Origin: Streptomyces formicae | GTDB lineage: Bacteria; Actinomycetota; Actinomycetes; Streptomycetales; Streptomycetaceae | Direction of reading: 5' to 3' | Assembly (NCBI RefSeq): GCF_002556545.1 | Contig: NZ_CP022685.1 | Location: forward strand, 3,348,001 to 3,412,000 | Length of the DNA: 64,000 bases | Part shown: positions 57,543-64,000 of the stretch, piece after piece | How positions within the stretch are numbered: position 1 is the stretch's first letter | How the letters are laid out: every line of letters starts with the position of its first letter | The notes under the pieces: generated by a model | Told to the model about the DNA's origin: nothing | Database searches by the model: none | What the model saw: the letters and a program-made list of their open reading frames with translations, nothing else | Position numbers and translations under genes: made by a program

Positions 57543-59801
57543 ATGACCGAAGTCGAACTCGCCGTCGGCGGGATGACCTGCGCCTCCTGCTCGTCCCGCA
57601 TCGAGAAGAAGCTGAACCGCCTGGAGGGCGTGACCGCCGCGTCGGTCAACCTCGCCACGGAGAAGGCGAAGGTCTCGTACGACGAGGGCGGCGAGGGCGG
57701 TGGCGTCGAGGTCGCCCAGCTGATCGCGCTGGTCGAGAAGCTCGGCTACACGGCCGAGGAGATCGTGCCCGCCCCGCCGGAGCCCGTCGCCGGGGACGCG
57801 CCGCCGCCGACCACCGCCGACATCACCGAGCCCGACACCCTGCGGCAGCGCCTGGTCGTCTCCGCCGTCCTCGCGCTGCCCGTCGTACTGCTCGCGATGG
57901 TCCCCGCCCTCCAGTTCGACAACTGGCAGTGGCTCTCGCTGACCCTGGCCGCGCCCGTCGTCGTCTGGGGCGGCCTCCCCTTCCACCGCGCAGCCCTCAC
58001 CAACCTGCGGCACGGCGCGGCGACCATGGACACGCTCGTCTCCGTCGGCACGCTCGCCGCCTTCGGCTGGTCGCTCTGGGCACTGTTCTTCGGGGACGCC
58101 GGGATGCCGGGGATGCGGCACGGTTTCGACTTCACCGTGTCGCGAGGTGACGGGGGATCGACCGTCTATCTCGAAGTGGCCGCCGGGGTCGTCACCTTCA
58201 TCCTGTTGGGGCGCTGGCTGGAGGCGCGCTCCAAGCGGAAGGCGGGCGCCGCGCTGCGCGCCCTGCTCGAACTGGGCGCCAAGGACGTGACCGTACTGCG
58301 GGACGGAGCGGAGACCCGGATTCCGGTCGGCCGCCTCGCCGTCGGTGACCACTTCGTCGTACGCCCGGGAGAGACCGTCGCCACCGACGGAACCGTCGTC
58401 GAGGGATCGTCCGCCGTCGACGCCTCGATGCTGACCGGCGAGTCCGTGCCCGTGGACGTGGGGGTCGGCGACTCCGTCACCGGGGCGACCATGAACGCCT
58501 CGGGACGCCTGGTCGTCGAGGCGACGCGGGTCGGCGCCGACACCCGGCTGGCGCGGATGGCGCGGCTCGTCGAGGACGCACAGACCGGCAAGGCCCAGGT
58601 GCAGCGCCTCGCCGACCGGATCGCCGGGGTCTTCGTGCCCGTGGTCCTGCTCGTCGCGACCGGCACGCTGGGCGGCTGGCTGGGCGTCACGGGCGACGCG
58701 ACCGCCGCGTTCACCGCCGCCGTCGCCGTACTGATCATCGCCTGCCCCTGCGCGCTCGGCCTGGCGACGCCGACCGCCCTGATGGTCGGCACCGGGCGCG
58801 GCGCGCAGCTCGGCATCCTCATCAAGGGCCCCGAGGTCCTGGAGTCCACGCGCCGCGTCGACACCGTCGTCCTGGACAAGACCGGCACGGTGACGACGGG
58901 GCACATGGAACTGACCGACGTGTACGTCGCGGGAGACACGGAGGAGAAGCAGCTCCTGCGCCTCGCGGGGGCCCTGGAGCACGCCTCCGAGCATCCGGTG
59001 GCCCGGGCCGTCGCGGCGGGCGCCACCGAGCACCTGGGGGCCGCGCCGCCCACGCCCGAGCGGTTCGAGAACGTCGCCGGGCTCGGGGTGCGCGGCACCG
59101 TCGAGGGACACGAGGTACTCGTCGGCCGCGCCCGGCTCCTCGCGGACGCGGGCGTCACCGGTCTGGACGAGGTGGGCGCGCTGCGGGACGCCGCGGAGGC
59201 CGCGGGGCGCACGGCGGTCCTCGTCGCCTGGGACGGCGCCGCACGCGGCGTTCTGGCGGTCGCGGACACGGTGAAGGAGAGCAGCCCCCGCGCGGTGCGC
59301 GAACTGCGCGCGCTCGGGCTTGCACCGGTGCTCCTGACCGGTGACAACCAGGCCGTCGCCGACGCCGTGGCACGAGAGGTGGGGATCGCACCCGACGCCG
59401 TGTACGCGGAGGTGCTGCCCGAGGACAAGGTCGAGGTCGTGCGGCGCCTTCAGGGCGAGGGCCGGGTCGTGGCGATGGTCGGGGACGGCGTGAACGACGC
59501 GGCCGCGCTCGCCACCGCCGATCTGGGCCTGGCGATGGGCACCGGAACGGACGCCGCGATCGAGGCGGGCGACCTGACGCTGGTGCGCGGGGACTTGCGG
59601 GTGGCCGCCGACGCCATCAGGCTCTCCCGCAAGACGCTCGCCACCATCAAGGGCAACCTCTTCTGGGCCTTCGGCTACAACGTCGCCGCGCTGCCGCTCG
59701 CCGCGGCCGGGCTCCTGAACCCGATGATCGCGGGCGCCGCGATGGCGTTCTCCTCCGTCTTCGTGGTCACCAACAGCCTCCGTCTGAGGGCCTTCACATA
59801 G
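57543..59801 (+). CDS. copA: Copper-exporting P1B-type ATPase
   Basis: 752 aa. One N-terminal HMA domain (GMTCASC, Cys 13 and 16), eight expected helices, the transport motif C401-P-C403 (IIACPCALGLATPT), the actuator LTGES, phospho-acceptor D445 in LDKTGT, the H484-P485 motif EHPVARAV and GDGVNDAAAL around D648. All points fit a Cu(I) exporter. It follows copZ by 104 bp with an interposed palindrome, and is closed by a terminator at 59832. ATG 57543. Confidence 0.95.
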   Translation: MTEVELAVGGMTCASCSSRIEKKLNRLEGVTAASVNLATEKAKVSYDEGGEGGGVEVAQLIALVEKLGYTAEEIVPAPPEPVAGDAPPPTTADITEPDTLRQRLVVSAVLALPVVLLAMVPALQFDNWQWLSLTLAAPVVVWGGLPFHRAALTNLRHGAATMDTLVSVGTLAAFGWSLWALFFGDAGMPGMRHGFDFTVSRGDGGSTVYLEVAAGVVTFILLGRWLEARSKRKAGAALRALLELGAKDVTVLRDGAETRIPVGRLAVGDHFVVRPGETVATDGTVVEGSSAVDASMLTGESVPVDVGVGDSVTGATMNASGRLVVEATRVGADTRLARMARLVEDAQTGKAQVQRLADRIAGVFVPVVLLVATGTLGGWLGVTGDATAAFTAAVAVLIIACPCALGLATPTALMVGTGRGAQLGILIKGPEVLESTRRVDTVVLDKTGTVTTGHMELTDVYVAGDTEEKQLLRLAGALEHASEHPVARAVAAGATEHLGAAPPTPERFENVAGLGVRGTVEGHEVLVGRARLLADAGVTGLDEVGALRDAAEAAGRTAVLVAWDGAARGVLAVADTVKESSPRAVRELRALGLAPVLLTGDNQAVADAVAREVGIAPDAVYAEVLPEDKVEVVRRLQGEGRVVAMVGDGVNDAAALATADLGLAMGTGTDAAIEAGDLTLVRGDLRVAADAIRLSRKTLATIKGNLFWAFGYNVAALPLAAAGLLNPMIAGAAMAFSSVFVVTNSLRLRAFT

Positions 59802-59831
59802 GCCCTTCACAGACGTTTCAACATCCCCACA

Positions 59832-59863
59832 CAAGAGTCCCGATCCCCATATCGGGGCTCTTG
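59832..59863. terminator. Terminator after copA
   Basis: 13-bp stem (59832-59844 and 59851-59863) with one T-G pair around CCCCAT, about 30 bp after the copA stop. Confidence 0.8.
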
Positions 59864-59894
59864 CGCATGTACAGGACATATGCAAGAGACGCAG

Positions 59895-60008
59895 ATCACA
59901 GTGATTCGAACGTAACCATTGAGGGGGGTCGCGAGTCTAATGGGGCGATGCAGGAAGATGTCTTGGGGGACGTCTTCCGGCATGTGGGGACATCTTGGGG
60001 GATGTCCC
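59895..60008. other. Tandem hairpins with TTGGGG loops behind a promoter-like site
   Basis: ATCACAGTGAT palindrome (59895-59905), then CGTAAC (59911-59916) and TCTAAT (59936-59941). After these come two hairpins: GGAAGATGTC-TTGGGG-GACGTCTTCC (59953-59978, one G-T pair) and GGGACATC-TTGGGG-GATGTCCC (59987-60008). The stems differ but pair, and the loops are identical, which suggests a structured RNA. It may be read from either strand. The 482-bp gap 59802-60283 has no supported protein gene. Confidence 0.45.
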
Positions 60009-60147
60009 TTGCAATTGCGTTGCCGGGGCACGTGCACCGGGGAGCTTTGAGCGGCCCTCCCGTACGTACGCGTCCCGGCAGACCGCAGGGCACGTCCACA
60101 GACGCCCGGCCGGATCCCGTGGGGGGAATCCGCACCGGGAAAAAGGG

Positions 60148-60194
60148 AAGCGCCCCGACCGTCGACCCGTGGGGGGATCGACGGCGGGGCGCTT
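60148..60194 (-). terminator. Terminator of citrate synthase gene
   Basis: Stem of about 17 bp with one bulged base (60148-60165 and 60178-60194) around a 12-nt loop. On the minus strand it is followed by CCCTTTTTCCC. Confidence 0.82.
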
Positions 60195-60213
60195 TCCGCT
60201 TTACTCGCCGAGA

Positions 60214-60270
60214 GGGGGCGCCCCGTAAGGGGCGCGGGGAACTGCGCGACCAGCCACAGCGGGCCCGCAG
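60214..60270. repeat. Common Streptomyces intergenic repeat
   Basis: GGGCGCCCC-GTAA-GGGGCGC palindrome followed by GGGGAACTGCGCGACCAGCC, which I recall as one of the most frequent intergenic repeats in Streptomyces genomes. It lies between citrate synthase and its terminator. Confidence 0.65.
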
Positions 60271-60283
60271 ATACCCGAGAAGG

Positions 60284-61582
60284 TCAGCGACCCTCGACCG
60301 GGACGAAGTCCCGCAGAACCTCACCGGTGTAGATCTGGCGCGGGCGACCGATGCGCGAACCCGGCTCCTTGATCATCTCGTGCCACTGGGCGATCCAGCC
60401 CGGCAGACGACCAAGAGCGAACAGCACGGTGAACATCTCCGTGGGGAAGCCCATGGCCCGGTAGATGAGACCGGTGTAGAAGTCGACGTTCGGGTAGAGC
60501 TTGCGCTCGACGAAGTAGTCGTCGGCCAGCGCGTGCTCTTCCAGCTTCAGCGCGATGTCGAGCAGCTCGTCGGACTTGCCGAGGGCCGAGAGGACGTCGT
60601 GCGCCGCCGCCTTGATGATCTTCGCCCGGGGGTCGAAGTTCTTGTAGACGCGGTGCCCGAAGCCCATGAGCTTCACGCCGTCTTCCTTGTTCTTCACCTT
60701 GCGGATGAAGGTGTCGACGTCGCCGCCGGACGCCTGGATGCCCTCGAGCATCTCCAGGACCGACTGGTTGGCGCCACCGTGCAGCGGGCCCCACAGGGCC
60801 GAGATGCCGGCCGAGATCGAGGCGAACATGTTCGCCTGCGAGGAGCCGACCAGACGCACGGTGGAGGTCGAACAGTTCTGCTCGTGGTCCGCGTGCAGGA
60901 TCAGGAGCTTGTCGAGCGCGTTGACCACGACCGGGTCCAGCTCGTACTCGGCGGCGGGCACCGAGAAGGTCATGCGCAGGAAGTTCTCGACGTAGCCGAG
61001 GTCGTTGCGCGGGTAGACGACCGGGTGGCCCTGCGACTTCTTGTACGCGTAGGCCGCGATCGTCGGAAGCTTGGCGAGAAGGCGGATCGTCGAGAGGTGA
61101 CGCTGCTTCTCGTCGAAGGGGTTGTGGCTGTCCTGGTAGAACGTCGACAGCGCGCTGACCACGGACGACAGCATCGCCATCGGGTGGGCGTCACGCGGGA
61201 AGCCGTCGTAGAACCGCTTGACGTCCTCGTGCAGCAGGGTGTGCTGCGTGATCTCGTTCTTGAAGGTGGCCAGCTCGTCGACCTTCGGCAGTTCGCCGTT
61301 GATCAGGAGGTACGCCACCTCGGTGAAGGTGGAGCGCTCGGCCAGCTGCTCGATCGGGTAGCCGCGGTACCGGAGGATGCCCTGTTCACCGTCGAGATAG
61401 GTGATGGCGGATTTATAGGCGGCGGTGTTTCCGTAGCCGCTGTCCAGGGTCACCAGACCGGTCTGGGCGCGGAGCTTCCCGATGTCGAAGCCCTTGTCGC
61501 CGACGGTCGACTCGATCACCGGGTAGGTGTACTCGCTGTCGCCGTACCGCAGTACTACACCGTTGTTAGCGTTCTCGCTCAC
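60284..61582 (-). CDS. gltA: Citrate synthase
   Basis: 432 aa, type II (hexameric) citrate synthase, first step of the TCA cycle. Catalytic residues lie in HADHEQNCSTSTVRLVGS, GPLHGGANQ (His) and GFGHRVYKNFDPRA (His), with the Asp/Arg region near the C-terminus (KLYPNVDFYTGLIYRAMGFP). The N-terminal beta domain (VVLRYGDSEYTYPVIESTVGDKG) marks the large form. GTG 61582 has GAGGGA 6 bp upstream; GTG 61594 is the alternative. The S. coelicolor citA (SCO2736 by memory) is of the same length. Confidence 0.97.
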   Translation of the reverse strand: MSENANNGVVLRYGDSEYTYPVIESTVGDKGFDIGKLRAQTGLVTLDSGYGNTAAYKSAITYLDGEQGILRYRGYPIEQLAERSTFTEVAYLLINGELPKVDELATFKNEITQHTLLHEDVKRFYDGFPRDAHPMAMLSSVVSALSTFYQDSHNPFDEKQRHLSTIRLLAKLPTIAAYAYKKSQGHPVVYPRNDLGYVENFLRMTFSVPAAEYELDPVVVNALDKLLILHADHEQNCSTSTVRLVGSSQANMFASISAGISALWGPLHGGANQSVLEMLEGIQASGGDVDTFIRKVKNKEDGVKLMGFGHRVYKNFDPRAKIIKAAAHDVLSALGKSDELLDIALKLEEHALADDYFVERKLYPNVDFYTGLIYRAMGFPTEMFTVLFALGRLPGWIAQWHEMIKEPGSRIGRPRQIYTGEVLRDFVPVEGR

Positions 61583-61687
61583 GTCATCCCTCACCGACGT
61601 TGTGCCTCTTCTTCGAGGTGCCCTGACTGTCTCTACCATCCCCCATTTGGCCCTGGAGAGTGCACTCGGGGTCGACCATTGGGCCTA

Positions 61688-61710
61688 TTGGCGGCACTCA
61701 GTGCCGCCAA
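61688..61710. terminator. Terminator of recD2
   Basis: 10-bp perfect arms (61688-61697 and 61701-61710) around TCA, directly after the recD2 stop on the minus strand and upstream of the citrate synthase promoter. Confidence 0.75.
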
Positions 61711-61715
61711 CCTGC

Positions 61716-64000
61716 TCATCCTGCCCCCTTCGCCCCGGTTCCGGAAGTGCTGTGTGACGTTTGCGACTCGTTTGATCGATCAAAACGTCCAGGGCCCTCC
61801 CCGCGGCGCCCCGAAAGCCTGAAATCCAGGGCCGTACAGCGCTTGCCCGCGGAGACCGTGCGTACCGCCTGGCCCAGAGCCTTGCGCGAACCGACGAGCA
61901 CCACCAGCTTCTTGGCGCGTGTCACCGCGGTGTAGAGCAGATTGCGCTGGAGCATCATCCACGCGCCCGTGGTGACGGGTATCACCACCGCCGGATACTC
62001 GCTGCCCTGGGAGCGGTGGATCGTCACGGCGTAGGCGTGCGAGAGCTCGTCCAGTTCGTCGAAGTCGTACGGGATCTCCTCGTCCTCGTCGGTCAGGACG
62101 GTCAGCCTCTGGTCGTCCGTGCTGAGCGAGGTGACCACGCCCACCGTGCCGTTGAAGACGCCGTTCTGCCCCTTCTCGTAGTTGTTGCGGATCTGGGTGA
62201 CCTTGTCGCCGACGCGGAAGACCCGGCCGCCGAAGCGCTTCTCCGGCAGGTCGGGCCTGGCGGGCGTGATGGCCTGCTGGAGGAGGCCGTTGAGGTTCCC
62301 GGCGCCCGCGGGGCCGCGGTGCATGGGGGCGAGGACCTGGACGTCGCGGCGCGGGTCGAGGCCGAACTTCTTGGGGATGCGGTGCGCGGCGACGTCCACC
62401 GTGACGCGGCCCGCGTCCTCGGTCTCCTCCTCGACGAAGAGGAAGAAGTCCTTCATGCCCTGGGTGAGCGGCGGCACACCGGAGTTGATGCGGTGGGCGT
62501 TGGTGACCACGCCCGACTCCTGGGCCTGCCGGAAGATGCGGGTGAGACGGACGGCGGGGACGGGGCTGCCGTCGGCGAGCATGTCCCGCAGGACCTCGCC
62601 CGCGCCGACGCTCGGCAGTTGGTCCACATCGCCGACGAAGAGCAGGTGGGCGCCCGGCGGGACCGCCTTGACCAGCTTGTTGGCCAGGAGCAGGTCCAGC
62701 ATCGAGGCTTCGTCGACCACCACCAGGTCGGCGTCGAGCGGCCGCTCCTTGTCGTACGCCGCGTCTCCCCCCGGCCGCAGCTCGAGGAGGCGGTGGACGG
62801 TGGACGCCTCGGCGCCCGTCAGCTCGGCGAGGCGCTTGGCGGCGCGTCCGGTGGGAGCGGCGAGGACGACCTTGGCCTTCTTGGCGCGGGCCAGCTCGAC
62901 GACGGAGCGGACCGTGAAGGACTTGCCGCAGCCCGGCCCGCCGGTCAGGACGGCCACCTTCCGGGTCAGCGCGAGCTTGACCGCCTCCTCCTGCTCGGGC
63001 GCGAGTTCGGCTCCCGTGCGCTTCGCGAGCCAGCCGAGTGCCTTGTCCCAGGCGACGTCACGGAAGGCGGGCATCCGGTCCTCGTCGGTCCTCAGGAGGC
63101 GCGACAGCTGGGCGGCCAGGGAGATTTCGGCGCGGTGGAAGGGCACCAGATAGACGGCCGTGACGTCCTCGCCGCCGTCCGGGCCCGGCACGCTCTCCCG
63201 TACGACCCCCTCCTCCTCGCCCGCCAGTTCGGCGAGGCAGTCGATGACCAGGCCCGTGTCCACCTGGAGGAGCTTGACCGCGTCGGCGATCAGGCGCTCC
63301 TCGGGCAGGAAGCAGTTGCCCTGGTCGGTGGATTGCGAAAGGGCGTACTGCAGACCGGCCTTGACGCGCTCCGGGCTGTCGTGCGGGATGCCGACCGACT
63401 GGGCGATGCGGTCGGCGGTGAGGAAGCCGATGCCCCAGACGTCGGCGGCGAGGCGATAGGGCTCGTTCTTCACGACGGAGATCGAGGCGTCGCCGTACTT
63501 CTTGTAGATGCGCACCGCGATGGAGGTGGAGACGCCGACTCCCTGGAGGAAGACCATGACCTCCTTGATGGCCTTCTGCTCCTCCCAGGCGGCGGCGATC
63601 ATCTTCGTCCGCTTGGGGCCGAGTCCCGGCACCTCCACCAGGCGCTCGGGCTCGGTCTCGATGATGTCGAGGGTGTCCACGCCGAAGTGGGTGGTGATCC
63701 GGTCGGCCATCACCGGGCCGATGCCCTTGATGAGGCCGGAGCCGAGATAGCGGCGGATGCCCTGGATGGTGGCGGGCAGCACCGTCGTGTAGTTCTCCAC
63801 GGTGAACTGCTTGCCGTACTGCGGGTGGGAGCCCCAGCGGCCCTGCATCCGCAGCGACTCCCCGGCCTGGGCGCCGAGCAGCGCGCCGACGACCGTGAGC
63901 AGATCGCCCGCGCCGCGTCCGGTGTCGACGCGCGCGACCGTGTACCCGGTCTCTTCGTTGGCGTACGTGATGCGCTCGAGGACCCCCTCGAGCACCGACA
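61716..64000 (-). CDS. recD2: RecD2-type DNA helicase (partial)
   Basis: At least 760 aa; the 5' end lies beyond the right edge, since homologues have about 10-15 residues before VLEGVLERITYANEETGYTV. OB-fold-like N-terminus, tandem helix-hairpin-helix repeats (about 75-190, GIGPVMADRI and VPGLGPKR). Superfamily 1B helicase with Walker A GGPGCGKSF, Walker B VVVDEASML, GDVDQLPSVG and the C-terminal HRSQGSEYPAV. RecD2 unwinds DNA 5'-3' in repair and is not part of a RecBCD complex. The tail of about 30 residues after ALDF is low-complexity. Confidence 0.93.
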   Translation of the reverse strand, partial: SVLEGVLERITYANEETGYTVARVDTGRGAGDLLTVVGALLGAQAGESLRMQGRWGSHPQYGKQFTVENYTTVLPATIQGIRRYLGSGLIKGIGPVMADRITTHFGVDTLDIIETEPERLVEVPGLGPKRTKMIAAAWEEQKAIKEVMVFLQGVGVSTSIAVRIYKKYGDASISVVKNEPYRLAADVWGIGFLTADRIAQSVGIPHDSPERVKAGLQYALSQSTDQGNCFLPEERLIADAVKLLQVDTGLVIDCLAELAGEEEGVVRESVPGPDGGEDVTAVYLVPFHRAEISLAAQLSRLLRTDEDRMPAFRDVAWDKALGWLAKRTGAELAPEQEEAVKLALTRKVAVLTGGPGCGKSFTVRSVVELARAKKAKVVLAAPTGRAAKRLAELTGAEASTVHRLLELRPGGDAAYDKERPLDADLVVVDEASMLDLLLANKLVKAVPPGAHLLFVGDVDQLPSVGAGEVLRDMLADGSPVPAVRLTRIFRQAQESGVVTNAHRINSGVPPLTQGMKDFFLFVEEETEDAGRVTVDVAAHRIPKKFGLDPRRDVQVLAPMHRGPAGAGNLNGLLQQAITPARPDLPEKRFGGRVFRVGDKVTQIRNNYEKGQNGVFNGTVGVVTSLSTDDQRLTVLTDEDEEIPYDFDELDELSHAYAVTIHRSQGSEYPAVVIPVTTGAWMMLQRNLLYTAVTRAKKLVVLVGSRKALGQAVRTVSAGKRCTALDFRLSGRRGEGPGRFDRSNESQTSHSTSGTGAKGAG

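Noticed and set aside
57411..59885. 824-aa minus-strand open frame across the copper ATPase
   Set aside because: Shadow frame with Gly/Arg/His-rich, domain-free sequence; the plus frame has all P-type ATPase motifs.
59949..60280. Open frame from ATG 59949 opposite the citrate synthase side
   Set aside because: It runs through hairpins, the terminator and the common repeat, has TTG/TTT-rich codons atypical for the genome, and continues as a shadow of citrate synthase.

Overview
The window is a piece of a Streptomyces chromosome. GC content is very high, with G or C at most third codon positions. GTG starts and 1-8 bp start/stop overlaps (ATGA, GTGA, TGATG) are common. Chaplins, rodlins and a MelC1/MelC2 tyrosinase pair are present, which together point to the genus. 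From memory, the order chaplin - melC - chaplins - rodlins - iol genes - copper chaperone/copper ATPase - citrate synthase matches the SCO2699-SCO2737 part of the S. coelicolor chromosome. No insertion sequence, prophage, CRISPR array, rRNA or tRNA was found.

Layout. (1) 1-11.9 kb, housekeeping and envelope: a two-component regulator with the edge of its kinase, a three-gene glycosyltransferase/DUF2064/methyltransferase operon, a membrane molybdopterin oxidoreductase, two polytopic GT-C-like proteins, a long-chain acyl-CoA ligase, and a TetR regulator divergent from an SCP2 protein. (2) 12-18.6 kb, first surface block: three short chaplins (one without cysteines), the melC operon, a VKOR-type disulfide enzyme and several small secreted proteins. 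(3) 18.9-33.5 kb, a probable Wzx/Wzy-type exopolysaccharide locus: DUF3344 protein, two GT4 glycosyltransferases, polyprenyl-phosphate sugar transferase, O-antigen-ligase-like polymerase, MurJ-like flippase, polysaccharide deacetylase, Wzz-like protein, CelD-like GNAT protein, a divergent GH26-like hydrolase, an ATP-grasp enzyme and an FAD monooxygenase. (4) 33.9-40.8 kb, second surface block: a chaplin, three rodlins, an LCP ligase and a series of small secreted proteins, three of which form a paralogous family. (5) 40.8-48.6 kb: a VWA lipoprotein, an S15-hydrolase/ABC fusion with its permease, an APC permease and a tautomerase. (6) 48.8-56.2 kb: myo-inositol catabolism (iolC, aldolase, iolB, iolD, mmsA on the minus strand, with a divergent sugar isomerase). 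(7) 56.8-59.8 kb: a small HTH protein and a copper chaperone/CopA operon behind a CsoR-like operator. (8) 60.3-64 kb: citrate synthase and RecD2.

How the parts fit. The middle 28 kb (12-40 kb) reads as an aerial-surface island, combining hydrophobic amyloid coat proteins, melanin, a disulfide oxidase, a wall-ligation enzyme and an exopolysaccharide assembly line. All three rodlin genes carry near-identical promoter-like hexamers with a 16-bp gap (like CGTAAC-N16-CGTTGA of sigma BldN), 43-51 bp before their starts. Similar -10 elements lie before a chaplin, a small secreted protein and the melC operon. melC2 has one in-frame TTA codon, so it should need the bldA tRNA. Other points worth following are tandem hairpins with identical TTGGGG loops between copA and citrate synthase, and a Streptomyces repeat that has become the N-terminal coding region of the inositol aldolase.
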